Shown: positions 50,363-61,000 of the stretch, in pieces | How positions within the stretch are numbered: position 1 is the first letter of the stretch | Layout of the letters: each line of letters begins with the position of its first letter | Origin: an uncultured Eubacteriales bacterium | GTDB lineage: Bacteria; Bacillota; Clostridia; Oscillospirales; Oscillospiraceae | Length of the DNA stretch: 64,000 nucleotides | NCBI GenBank assembly: GCA_900545515.1 | Contig: UQZA01000005.1 | Span: 52,279-116,278, forward strand | Reading direction: 5' to 3' | The notes under the pieces: generated by a model | Databases searched by the model: none | Seen by the model: only the letters and a program-made list of their open reading frames with translations | Told to the model about the DNA's origin: nothing | Position numbers and translations under genes: made by a program

Positions 50363-50410
50363 AAAAACGCCGGCTCGTGCCTTTGCCCCGGTAACGGCAC
50401 GGGCCGGCGT
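50363..50410 (-). terminator. Terminator of the third Spo0A-C-like gene
   Basis: ACGCCGGCTCGTGCC (50367-50381) pairs with GGCACGGGCCGGCGT (50396-50410), one mismatch; five T follow on the minus strand. Confidence 0.75.
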
Positions 50411-50413
50411 ACA

Positions 50414-50463
50414 GGAAGCGCCCTGCCGCTTCCGGATAAACCGAAGCAGAACAGGGCGCTTCC
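50414..50463. other. Hairpin with GGAAGCGCCCTG arms
   Basis: The 12-base arms at 50414-50425 and 50452-50463 are perfectly complementary. The CAGGGCGCTTCCTGT arm matches a motif inside the inverted repeats at 10056-10152 and 15255-15351 (GGGCGCTTCCTGT). It lies just after the Spo0A-C-like gene, as those do. Confidence 0.6.
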
Positions 50464-50488
50464 CATGGGTTCCTGCAATATGGACTTT

Positions 50489-50821
50489 TTACTTTCTGGC
50501 TTTCTGCTCTCGCAGATACTCATGCAGCATACACAGAAAATCTCCCGCCGTGGGTGGCTGTGTAATGCTCCTGTGGGCAATCTTTGAGAAATACCCAGGG
50601 TTTGCATCCCATGCTTTTGCAATGGACGTACGGATGTTGCGCTCGACGCTGGTCCGGGTATTGCCGCAGCGTGCCGCCGCAGCCGGATACAGACCTCCAA
50701 TGAGCCGCTTCAGCAGCGTCTCATCTTCCTCCACCAGCTCCATCGCCGCCAAGATGCAATCGTAGCCCTCCTGGCACCTGTAGATGCCGAAGCGAAACAA
50801 CAGACCTTCAAGCTTATCCAT
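50489..50821 (-). CDS. Stand-alone Spo0A C-terminal-domain-like DNA-binding protein, copy 3
   Basis: This 110-residue protein is a diverged relative of the two identical copies at 10163 and 15362. It has LEGLLFRFGIYRCQEGYDCI, then LIGGLYPAAAARCGNT, SVERNIRTSIAKAWDANPGY and the same ITQPPTAGDFLCMLHEYLRE ending. The VERNIRTSI..AW segment is even closer to Spo0A's VERAIRHAIEVAW than in the other copies. There is no receiver domain. Two ATGs compete: 50833 touches the AAAGGAG, so 50821 (12 bases from GGAG) is preferred. An ATCGACA sequence resembling a Spo0A box lies upstream (near 50910). Confidence 0.8.
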   Translation of the reverse strand: MDKLEGLLFRFGIYRCQEGYDCILAAMELVEEDETLLKRLIGGLYPAAAARCGNTRTSVERNIRTSIAKAWDANPGYFSKIAHRSITQPPTAGDFLCMLHEYLREQKARK

Positions 50822-50994
50822 GATATTGCACATCTCCTTTATTTGTAAAATTTCGCAAAACTATATTACCATATATAGCGTTCCATTTCACAAGCAAGAG
50901 AAAAATCGACAAAAATCACGAATAAAAGCGGAAAATCGCTAACCAGTCCAGCATTTCCGCCTCAATTATAATCTAATTCAATAATACCTCTCGT

Positions 50995-52866
50995 CTATTT
51001 CTTCTGGTAGATTTCCAGCCGGTCTTCCCATGCATCCAATTTCGTATAGCCATTTTTCTCCAGAAACTTCACCAAGTTTTGATACCCATCTTCCCCATTT
51101 TCCTCATAGAGGGTGTAGCTGCTTGTATGGTTCACATCCAGAACCACATACTCGGTGCTGAGCAAGTGCTCTCTGGAGCAGTAGCGCACATCATACAGCA
51201 CCGCCCTCTGAGAAAGGGGCACCGTGTAGAAGGTGGTTGCCGTCACAGTGGCATCCTCTGGGATTTGGCTGAGGAATTCCCCGATCTGGATATATTCCTC
51301 CCGGTTGTTCTGGTACAAGTCAAAATACCCGGTAGCCTTTGGAACGACCACAGAAGCAAAGCAACTGCCAGAGATCGCAATGGCCAGGCCCAAGGGGATA
51401 TACCGGAATAGAGCCCTGTTTGGCTCCCAGCTTGCCATGATATCCTCCAAATTGACCACTGTCATATAGATCAGGCAAGCTATCGACCCGTAGGTATACT
51501 GAAAAAAGACACTGTGCTGGTACGGATAGTCCGACATCAGATTGACAAGAACATATGGAATCAGCAAAATGTATCGCTCATATTTCCTGGTCCACAGAGG
51601 CATACCCAGCAGAGGCAGCATCGTCAGGACAAGGAAGGAGAGCTTTTCCCGATCGACACACTCGTAAATTACCTTCATTGGCGACAGCAACACCGCCAAG
51701 ATGACCGAAAACAGAGAACCGGACCCTCCATACATAAAATTTTGATACCGGTTGGTCATAACCCCATCGCCGTAGCGGCTCAGGTAAGCTGTAACCAGCA
51801 AAAACCACGCCAGTGCGCCAGCCAGCAGAACCCCACCGGTCACCAGCCCCCACCGGTTGCACCCCCGGAGCCATGCCCGTAAAATCAGCCAGAGCGCCAC
51901 CACCGCCACATACACCGCCGCATCCTCTTTGACCAGCAAGGTCAGACCGCCACACAGGAGAGCCTCCCATCGCTTCTCACGGTCAATTCCATCAAACATC
52001 CATAAAATCAGGGGCGTTAGAAACACATTTTCATGGATGTCGTAGCTGGTGCCTCCGGAATACGCCGGGTAGAGGAGGAGCAGCAGGCAAACCCCGGCGC
52101 TGACGCCAGCAGAAAATCCATGCCGGCGGCAAAGTCTCCACAAAGGAATCACTGCAGACGCCAAAACCGCCGCCTGCAGCACCTGCAGCGTCACGGGCTT
52201 GGGATAAATGCAATAAAAGGGCAGAAGCAAGTAATAAATCGGCGAAACGTGGACTGCAAAATGAGAAAGAGGGCCATCCCGCTCCACCGTGGTCACAGGT
52301 AGGCCGGTAGTCCGCATCTGGTGAAACATCTGAGAAAAAATGCCGAAGTCAAAGGTGGGCGCCCGATAGGTCAAGACCCGGTACACCGTCCAAAAACTCA
52401 CAAAAATAAAAAACGCAGTCGCAAACACTGCCGTCCAAATCCGTCCACCTCGGCCCCGGTCTCCCGCCCGCCGGACCGCCTTCTCGGTTCCACACCAGCC
52501 ACGCCAGGCGTACACACCCAAGACACCCAAAACCATCAGGCACGCAAGCAGATAGCGGGGCGCGAAGGAAGCGCGCAGAGAGGTGATCATCAAAATTCCA
52601 AAAACCACAAATATGGCCCATCGTTCTAACCGAAGCGTTTCAAAACGCCTGGCCAAGAGGGACAACAGTACAAAAAGAAATGCTGCCATGCCCAGCAGCA
52701 GCAACACAGATTGAGCTGCCAAGCCCTCCAGCCCCTCCAAACCGCGGAGCTCCGCCCTCAGGGAAAGATACTGCACCAAGACAGCCGTTAGCCAGCTTAA
52801 CAGCATACGCCTCAGTATGTCCCCCACAGTCCATGGGGCGCCCCGCATCGCACCGAAATCTCTCAT
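50995..52866 (-). CDS. DUF2079-family polytopic membrane protein
   Basis: This 623-residue protein has about a dozen hydrophobic helices and the features of DUF2079: TFDFGIFSQMFHQMRTTGLP, TVERDGPLSHFAVHVSPIYY and the following LLPFYCIYPKPVTLQVLQAA. DUF2079 proteins resemble GT-C glycosyltransferases and mannosyltransferase-like enzymes, with an acidic DFG-type motif in the first outer loop. A sugar donor cannot be named. The ATG at 52866 has AGGAGG nine bases upstream and a consensus promoter above it. The gene stands alone. Confidence 0.88.
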   Translation of the reverse strand: MRDFGAMRGAPWTVGDILRRMLLSWLTAVLVQYLSLRAELRGLEGLEGLAAQSVLLLLGMAAFLFVLLSLLARRFETLRLERWAIFVVFGILMITSLRASFAPRYLLACLMVLGVLGVYAWRGWCGTEKAVRRAGDRGRGGRIWTAVFATAFFIFVSFWTVYRVLTYRAPTFDFGIFSQMFHQMRTTGLPVTTVERDGPLSHFAVHVSPIYYLLLPFYCIYPKPVTLQVLQAAVLASAVIPLWRLCRRHGFSAGVSAGVCLLLLLYPAYSGGTSYDIHENVFLTPLILWMFDGIDREKRWEALLCGGLTLLVKEDAAVYVAVVALWLILRAWLRGCNRWGLVTGGVLLAGALAWFLLVTAYLSRYGDGVMTNRYQNFMYGGSGSLFSVILAVLLSPMKVIYECVDREKLSFLVLTMLPLLGMPLWTRKYERYILLIPYVLVNLMSDYPYQHSVFFQYTYGSIACLIYMTVVNLEDIMASWEPNRALFRYIPLGLAIAISGSCFASVVVPKATGYFDLYQNNREEYIQIGEFLSQIPEDATVTATTFYTVPLSQRAVLYDVRYCSREHLLSTEYVVLDVNHTSSYTLYEENGEDGYQNLVKFLEKNGYTKLDAWEDRLEIYQKK

Positions 52867-52975
52867 AAAATACTTCCTCCTGATGTCATACGTCAAGTCT
52901 CCCACAATCCCCTGCAAAAGTTTTCCTTGACACTCCCACTTTTGCCCCAGATCTCCACAAAACCTTTTCGCCTAG

Positions 52976-53004
52976 CTTATATCACATTCCCTTTCAAAAA
53001 GCAA
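52976..53004 (-). promoter_or_regulatory. Promoter of the DUF2079 gene
   Basis: TTGCTT (52999-53004) and TATAAG (52976-52981) are 17 bases apart on the minus strand. Confidence 0.65.
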
Positions 53005-53226
53005 GGACCTTCCAGCCAGTATTTTTGATTAAAATTGTTCTGAAACTGTGCAACGAAACGCATAATCCAAATGAGCGGCAGCTGATATGCCATACACCAG
53101 GCAATGTCACTCTGACCCCTCTGCATTTCCCTTGACAATCCCCTGGCGCTGCAGGAGATTGCGATTTCCTGACCTGCTGTAGAGATATGGGCCCTTACAA
53201 AAAGGACCCGGCCTTTTTAAAAAAGA

Positions 53227-53255
53227 AAGACAAATGTCTCTGCCTGTGCTATAAT
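53227..53255 (+). promoter_or_regulatory. Promoter of the GH13 gene
   Basis: A perfect TATAAT (53250-53255) has a weak AAGACA 17 bases upstream. No other gene is present between 52867 and 53304. Confidence 0.55.
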
Positions 53256-53304
53256 GAAATTGGCAGCAAGCGCTGCACAACGAATGAAAAGGACGGAATG
53301 GAAC

Positions 53305-54870
53305 ATGGCCGCTTCCTGGCTGAATGACGCTGTATTTTATGAAATTTATCCCCAAAGCTTTTACGACTCCAATGGTGACGGCATTGGCGATATCCCCGGC
53401 ATCATAGAAAAACTGGACTACGTAAAATCCCTGGGCTGTAACGCCCTGTGGATCAATCCTTGTTTTGACTCTCCATTTAAGGATGCAGGTTACGACGTGC
53501 GGGACTACAAACGTGTAGCCCCCCGGTACGGTACCAACGAAGATCTCATCCACCTCTTCCAAACAGCCCATGAGAAAGGAATCCGGGTGCTGCTGGACCT
53601 GGTGCCAGGCCACACCAGTGAAGAGCATCCCTGGTTCCAAGCCAGCTGCCAGGAGGAACCCAACGAGTACTCCGGCCGGTACATCTGGACCAACGCCTGG
53701 TTCGCCCGGGGGGACGGAATGCCCTTTGTCAGCGGAGAAGCTCCCCGGAACGGAGCCTACATTCTGAACTTCTTCAAGTGTCAGCCGGCTTTAAACTACG
53801 GCTACGGCCAATGTAACCAGCCCTGGCAGCAGCCTGCCGGCAGCCCGGAGGCCTTGGCCACCCGGGCTGCCCTGTGGGACATCATGGAGTTCTGGCTGGA
53901 GCGGGGTTGCGACGGCTTCCGAGTGGATATGGCCGGCTCTCTGGTGAAGCACGACACGCCGGACTGCTCCTACACCCAGGCCATTTACCAGGAAATCCGG
54001 GAGAAGCTGGACGCCCAATTCCCGGAGGCCGCTCTGGTCTCCGAATGGGGCCTGCCCCGTCAGGCGCTGAACTGTGGCTTTGACATGGACTTTTATTTGG
54101 AGTGGCACGGCAACGGGTACTCCAGCCTAATGCGGGACTATGACACCGACGGAAACATGGTGATGCAGGGTCCTGATACCAGCTACTTTAAGCAGGACTC
54201 CGGTACAGACGTCACCCGGTTTCTGGCAGATTACCTACCCCAGTACACAGACACCAAGGACAAGGGCCTTTGGTGCTTCCTCACCTGCAACCACGACACC
54301 ACACGACCCAGCTTCAACCTCTCTGCCGAGGAGCTGAAGGTAGCATATGGACTTCTTTTCACCATGCCCGGCGCCCCCTTCCTGTACTACGGCGACGAAA
54401 TCGGCATGGCCTACCGGAAGCTCCCCAGTAAAGAGGGCGGCTACACCCGCACCGGTTCCCGCACCCCTATGCAGTGGTCCCGGGGGAAGAACCTGGGTTT
54501 CTCCACAGGCACCCCAGAATCTCTGTACCTGCCTGTAGACCCCGACCCAAATGCGCCCACGGTGGAGGGGCAAGAAGAAGACCCTCAATCCCTTCTGCAC
54601 TACACCCGCGCCCTCATTGCCCTGCGCCACAGCCACCCGGAGCTCCAAGCCAGGTCTCCCTTCTCAGTTTACTCCGCAGAGCCTGGCTCCCGGCTGTTCG
54701 CCTACAAGCGGGGAGACCTCCTGTGCGCCCTAAATCCTGGCGTGGAAGCCCTTGCCCTACCCCTGGACGGTGCTTACCGCATTCTCTTCTGTCAGGGAAC
54801 GGCCGAAATCCAAAACCAAGTTTTGGCAATCCAAGGCTTTGCCGTTCTAGAGCCCGCAGCCGGCGCGTGA
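53305..54870 (+). CDS. GH13 alpha-amylase-family glycosidase
   Basis: This 521-residue cytoplasmic enzyme acts on alpha-glucosidic bonds. It has the (beta/alpha)8 signatures DAVFYEIYPQSFYDSNGDGI, GCNALWINPCFDSPFKDAGY with VRDY, and DLVPGHTSEEHPW. The catalytic triad is Asp208 in GFRVDMAGSL, Glu247 in ALVSEWGLP and Asp331 in TCNHDTTRP. A C-terminal beta domain follows. The closest remembered relatives are trehalose synthase or oligo-alpha-glucosidase types; the specificity is not clear. No signal peptide is present. The ATG at 53305 is preferred because homology begins at MAASWLNDAVFYE. Confidence 0.9.
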   Translation: MAASWLNDAVFYEIYPQSFYDSNGDGIGDIPGIIEKLDYVKSLGCNALWINPCFDSPFKDAGYDVRDYKRVAPRYGTNEDLIHLFQTAHEKGIRVLLDLVPGHTSEEHPWFQASCQEEPNEYSGRYIWTNAWFARGDGMPFVSGEAPRNGAYILNFFKCQPALNYGYGQCNQPWQQPAGSPEALATRAALWDIMEFWLERGCDGFRVDMAGSLVKHDTPDCSYTQAIYQEIREKLDAQFPEAALVSEWGLPRQALNCGFDMDFYLEWHGNGYSSLMRDYDTDGNMVMQGPDTSYFKQDSGTDVTRFLADYLPQYTDTKDKGLWCFLTCNHDTTRPSFNLSAEELKVAYGLLFTMPGAPFLYYGDEIGMAYRKLPSKEGGYTRTGSRTPMQWSRGKNLGFSTGTPESLYLPVDPDPNAPTVEGQEEDPQSLLHYTRALIALRHSHPELQARSPFSVYSAEPGSRLFAYKRGDLLCALNPGVEALALPLDGAYRILFCQGTAEIQNQVLAIQGFAVLEPAAGA

Positions 54871-54932
54871 GGCGGATGCGGCCAGCTGCTCTCATGGAAT
54901 TATCCCAACTGAATACCGGTTAAAACTTAACC

Positions 54933-54966
54933 GCGCCGGCCCTGAGGTCCATCTCAGAGCCGGCGC
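54933..54966. terminator. Bidirectional terminator between GH13 and the second S8 peptidase
   Basis: GCGCCGGC (54933-54940) pairs with GCCGGCGC (54959-54966), extended by CCTGAG/CTCAG. The convergent genes end 62 and 53 bases away. Confidence 0.7.
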
Positions 54967-55018
54967 TTATGATTGCTAGATACCGGGAAGCAGTTTAACT
55001 GTCCCACTTTTCCCCTAA

Positions 55019-58000
55019 TTAGAAGCCTGGTTCTCCCAAAATTTTTTCGCAAAAACGCATAATAACAGTCGCAAATTGCGCGCGGCTGGCCGTTCCTTTG
55101 GGACTTAGCTTGCCGTCAATGCCACAGATGAGCCCGCGTTCTACCGCCCACGCCATGGCTGACATGGCGTAATGGCTGACCTGTCCCACATCCGGGAAAT
55201 CCGGATCTGCCTCCGCACTGACATCTGCACCCTTGAACGCAGCGTAGCGGGCCAGTATGGTGACCAGCTGCTCCCGGGTAACGGCGGTGTTGGGGGCGTA
55301 GTGGGTTGCATCCATACCCTTCACAATTTGGTTCTCGGCAGCCCAGATGACAGCTTCCGTATAGTATTTATTTGCGGCAACATCTGTGAAGGGGTTTTCT
55401 GCCGTAGTCTCCGGTTCGCCCTCCATCCGGTAGAGAACGGTGACCGCCTGAGCGCGGGTCAGGCTGCTGCCGGGGGCAAACCCCGTTTCGCTGACGCCGT
55501 TCATATAGCCCCGGGCAATGGTAAAGTCCGTCGCCTCGTGGTACCAAGCGTTTACGTCCAAATCTTCGAATGCAGCGGAAGGACAATGGCTCTTATGTGG
55601 GCCAATCTCCATCTGCTCCCGGTAAGCAGGCCGGGTGTCATTCACCTCCTGATTGCTCACAGTGATGGTGGTGCTCATCTCATCCTTCCGCGCAAAGGTC
55701 AAGGTGGCTACCGCTCTGCCAGCCTCAATGGGGTCCAAACCGGCATAGGCCAGCTTCACAACCCCCTCTGCCTGAGCAATGGAGCAATAGGAAGCAGCCA
55801 CCTGCACATCGGTCAGAGTCATGATCTCCCCATCATATTCCACTGTGAGCAGGCCATTGGTGGAGTCCGTATCTACCCCCTGGGCATCTTTTGCGGTCAG
55901 CGCCAGGGTAACCGTCTTGCTGTCTGTGGAAACCCAGGGCTTGGACTGGCGCTCCGCAGTACCCGGGTAGGCGTGTAGCATACCCGCAGCCATGCTCTGC
56001 TCCGGGGCAAGCATTTCCGCCTGGAGCGTTGCAGTGGGCTTCTGTGTGGAGAGGGACACTGCTGGAATGCCATTTGCCGCACCATTGGCGCAAGCCTCGT
56101 ACAGGGCTGCCGGCCAAACGCCGTCGCCCATATCCCCCACGGAGCGGGCCCGGAAATAATACTCCTGATTGCTGCTCTGCATCAGCTGTAACACATAAAT
56201 CTCGTTGGTTGTGCCGGTAAAATAGGAGAAAAACAGGGTGCTGCCATCCTCCGACAGAACCAGAGAACTGTTCTGCGCTCCACTTTCCGTGGGATAGTCT
56301 AACCCCGTGAGGGTGGAGGAATAGAAATTATAACTGATGCTGCCGGAGCCATCATACCAGAAGGTCCAAACACTGCCGGTATCGTCCAGTGCAAACAGGA
56401 AGTCACACGCGGTACCTTTGTCGTTGGTCCCCATGCCGCCGGAGGTAATGGCGACAAACTTAGTTGCACCGGTGTACTGGTTCAAAACGCCGGTTAGATT
56501 CCAACCGCTGTCGAAGGTATTGGCCAGCGGATCGTTGGGGCCCAGCAGATAGGCGCGATAGACGCCCATGGCCAGCGGGTTGTCCGCAGTGGCAAAGACC
56601 TCCAGCATCGCCATATCCTGCATCGCCGCACCAAAGGCACTGACCCCGGCAGAAGCATCCAGCTTCTCCCCCGTAACCGGATCGATGCGGAACATCACGC
56701 TGTCCCTGTTCTGCACATACAAGGCTTGGTTCGGCACACTATAGGCTACCGCAGCCAGATCCGATGGCAAAGCAGGACCGGCCGTCCAAGTCTCATCTGT
56801 CTCCAAATTCCAGGTAAATAATTGGGGATTCCCATCCTGATCCTGAAGTGCACCCTTCAGGGTCACATCTATGGTCTTAACCGCAACTTCGCAGGCTGCA
56901 GACTGCGTGGGGTCGGCAACTGCGGTGGCCGTAATGGTACAATTGCCAAAGGAATGGGCTGTTACAACCCCCCGGTCGTTGACCGTTGCAACAGTCTCGT
57001 CAGAGGTGGTCCAGGTGACGCTGCCATCTGCCTCCCAGGGAGTTACGGTTGCCGTGAGCTTTTCTGTGCTACCAACCAGCATCTCCAGGGAAGTAGCGTC
57101 CAGGGAAACATGTAACCCGTTGCGGTTCAGCATCAGACAGCTTACATTGGGAAACGCTTCTTCATCAAAGTGGCCCACAGTCTCGGCAGTCTTTGCCTCA
57201 AGATTGATCTTGACCAGCACATGCTCCACCGTTTCGTAAGCCGGAGGTGCATCATGCTCTATAAAGAAGTAAAGATTGCCGTCCTCCCAGACCATCGGGA
57301 CAAAGTGCAGAGGGTTATCCCGGTCACTATTAACGGTCATACGTGAGGAAACCCAGGTGTAGCCTGTGTCAAAGACCAGCTCAAACCGGTTTCCAAAGCC
57401 TTCCTCCGCAGTGGCCGTCTTGTAAAGCTCCAGACAATGGCTTTGCGGATCTTCTGCCAATGCATAGAGGTTGCCTGCCCCGTCATCCGTCAGTCCATAG
57501 ACCTGCAAGCTTTTGCCCTCTGTGTCCGTTATGCCTATGGTCTTTTCCGGCGTCAAATCCGTGATCTGACCTGTTCGGGGATCCACCTCTGCAATGTGGG
57601 AAATATACTTCCAGCCGCCCCACATCCAGTACAGAGAGTAGACTGCGTACAGCTTGCCACTGGTTTCGTCATAAGTCATGTCTGTAAAAATAACCTTATT
57701 GATCATACCCTCATCCGGATTTTCCTGGACCACGGGCTCTCCCAGGGGCACCGGCGCCGCCGTCAAGTCACCGCCGCCGAAGCAATACAGCTGACCATTG
57801 TCATCCATGGCATACAGATGATCCCCGATAAATTCCGCTGCTGTAAATATATAGTCTGCCCCGGCCAGCGCGGTCACATCGCCCTTGACGGCCTCATCAA
57901 AGCCAATCCAGCCTGCATTGTCCCAATACCAATCGTCATTGGGCAGTAAGTAGAACGCCATGAACTTGGTATCCACCGTAGCGGCCCCACCCAGTTTTAT

Positions 58001-61000
58001 CTTGTAGGTGGTGGCGTTCATGGCATAGTCATAGACCTGAAGCAGGAGCCGCTCTCCCTCCACCTGGTGCATATCCAGAGTATAGGTAAGCGTTTCACCA
58101 GGCTTTGCTTCCTGCTTGGCACCGGCCTCTGTCAGCACCTGCGTACCGGCCGCGTTATACAAAACTACGCCAGCTACATACTGATTGTCCCGTGCCGTAA
58201 CCTGAAGACTATCGCCGGTCAGACTCAGCGACACATCCTCCAGCGTGGGAGCCGTGTTGTCAATGACCATGGGCATCTCCATGGATGCGCCCTCCCCCAG
58301 GGCATCCCAATCCACATGGCCCGCTGCATCCACGTACAGCTCCGGAGCCATGGTCAAAGCCAGCTCAATCTGGTCTCCTTCTTCCAGACCGGAGGGGGTA
58401 TAATTGGGTTTCAGAGAATACCCGGTGTTCTGCCACGCAGATTGATTGACATGGTAGAAAGCCGCAGTGAGGCTGCCGGTATTCATTTCATGGATGATTT
58501 CCCCGGCATGGGTCACTGTGAAGCGGGAGGCTGCGGCGTTGCGAATCAGAGCAAAGTTCCAGCTGCTGATTTGATCCCCATTTTCTCCGTTTATGGCATT
58601 GCGCTCCGGCATGTATGTCTCATCCGCCACAATGGGATTGCCGCCAAAGTGGTACTGCTTCCCGGGCTGTCCGGCATAGCGAATCGCCAGGGAATTGGCA
58701 AAGAAGGCGCCATTGCCCGTGGCAGAGGCCAGATAAGGAACGCGGTCCTCCTCCCCGGACTGGTAGGCCACATAGCTGCCCACATCGAACATGGACCCAT
58801 CCGTCCAGTTACCATAGAATCCCAACACTGGAATAGAATGGATCGTTCCCTCCACACCTTCCGCCGTAGGAAGCTGCCGGGCGTAGAGATACCCCTCCAC
58901 ATAAGCGCCAGCAGGGTAAGATTCATCCAGGTTGGTTTTCTGGGCCTCGGTCAGAGACAGCTCAACCTGGACCTCCACCTGGCCGTCCGCAGGTAAGGTC
59001 ATGAGACCGGAGTTCAGCCCTTTCAGGAGAGAATATGCGTCATAAGTGGTAACCGCTCCGTCACCGTCCAGGTCCGCATTTGGCTCATTGGCGATCTCCG
59101 TCCGCTCGCCAACCACATAATCCAGCAGAGCCTGTACATCGCCGGTGTTGACCAGTTGATCGCCGTTAAAATCCATGTTGATCAGGTCTTCTGTTGGAGT
59201 CAGCGTCTGGCCATCCACGCTCCAGCGCACATCCCCCTGTAGCATAGCGGTGCAGGTGTCCATGTACGAGGTGCCTTCCTCGTCTGCAAGCAGGTCTTGG
59301 GTGAACAGGTCGGCAGACAGGACGAATTGCTGCTCTCTGTCTGTCAGATTGTGTAGCGTAAAAGAAAAATGATAGGTACCCGTCCGATCCGGATCGTCGC
59401 CCAGCTCCGCCTTGACCTTGCCGTCGGCATAGGAGGCGGTGGCGTCCTCCTTCATCAGGACATAGGACTGGGCGGAGATGGCCTTGGCAACATCGGCCAG
59501 ACCCGCGCCCTGTTTCAGAACGGACCAGTACTGGCCACGGGAAGCCTCTTCCCGGAGTGGCACCGCAGTGGACATCATCAGGCTCTGACTGAGCGCCCGG
59601 AAATTTAGCCCGGTTTTTTCATCCAGCCCTGCCTGACGGATATACTGGGCCACAAGGGCCGCCATTCCGGCCACCTGGGGCGCGGCCATGGAAGTACCTG
59701 ACATGACCTCATAGGATGTTCCACCCGCCACTGCGCCGTTGACCGAATAGATGGATCCGCCGGGGGCAGTGAGCTCCGGCTTCAGCTCCAGCGTACCGGG
59801 GACGCCCCAGGAGGAGAAGCTGCTCATGTTGTAGTACTCCAAATCGTAAATGGCACTGTCCACCTCGGCAACAATCTGCATGGTTCCGGTGCGGTACAGC
59901 TCCTGGCCTCCATCGTCTGTTACAGGCTCCGACACAGACCGGATGCGGGCTCCATCCGACTGGAGAATGGACACACAGGGTTGGCTCTGGGTGTAATCGG
60001 ACAAATCCATATTGATGGAACCGGGCTGATTGTTGTAGACAATCGTAGCGACAGCGCCATACTTCACAGCGGCTTCCGCCTTTTGGTAGAAGGAGGTAGA
60101 ACCGCGGGAGCAGAAGGCTATTTTCCCTTCCAGCGCCCCATTCAGCGCAGCAAAATCCTCCTCTGTGCCAAACCCATCGATGAAAATGTAGTCATACTCC
60201 CCAGGAATGGTGGCCAGGGGCTCATTGGAATAGCCGGTGGTCTCCGTGTAGCTAAACATCCGTTGACCAACCTGAAAATACGTGCCAGTAAACCCTGCAT
60301 TGTCCACAGAGGCTATGGCCAGGGAATTGGCGTAAGACCCGGGTGAGCCTAAGGTGTCCAGATTGACGCCGTCGTCGTACAGGTATCCGCCATAGGTCTG
60401 ATCAGCCCATCCACCGGCATTGCCGGCAGAAATCACCAGAACTGTGTCACTGTTGACCACATTGTCCAGGATCGTCTGGTACGCCGCATTGCTGTGGCGG
60501 CTGGTTCCCGCCATCGCAGAGCCCAGGGACAGGTTAATGGCGTCCGCCTCCAGAATGATGGCATCCTCAATGGCTGCCATATAGTCCGAGTCATAGGCGC
60601 CGCCGCCAGTGCCGAAAACCTTCATGGCAATGATTTGCGCATCCGGTGCGACTCCCTGGGTTTTAACCGCCTCCAACGCCGGGGTAAAGGTGCCATCTCC
60701 ATTGGGAATATAGGCGTTGGCCGCCGCAATGCCCTCCACATGGGAACCGTGCTCCCCTTGATGATCATGATCATGCGTAATGTCCAGGTTCTCGTCCACA
60801 TAGTTAAAGGCAAAAGCAATCTTGGAGCTTACATACAGCTCCTTGGCAGGATAGCCCAGACTGGCAATGTTCAGCTTGCTCAGCTTTTGACGGATTTCAT
60901 CCGTATCCAGCAGGTCCGGCTGAGCGTTCTGCTGCTCCAAAGCGTACTCAAAGGCAGCGGCGTCAAAGCTCTGATGGTCCGTATCAATGCCCGTATCAAT

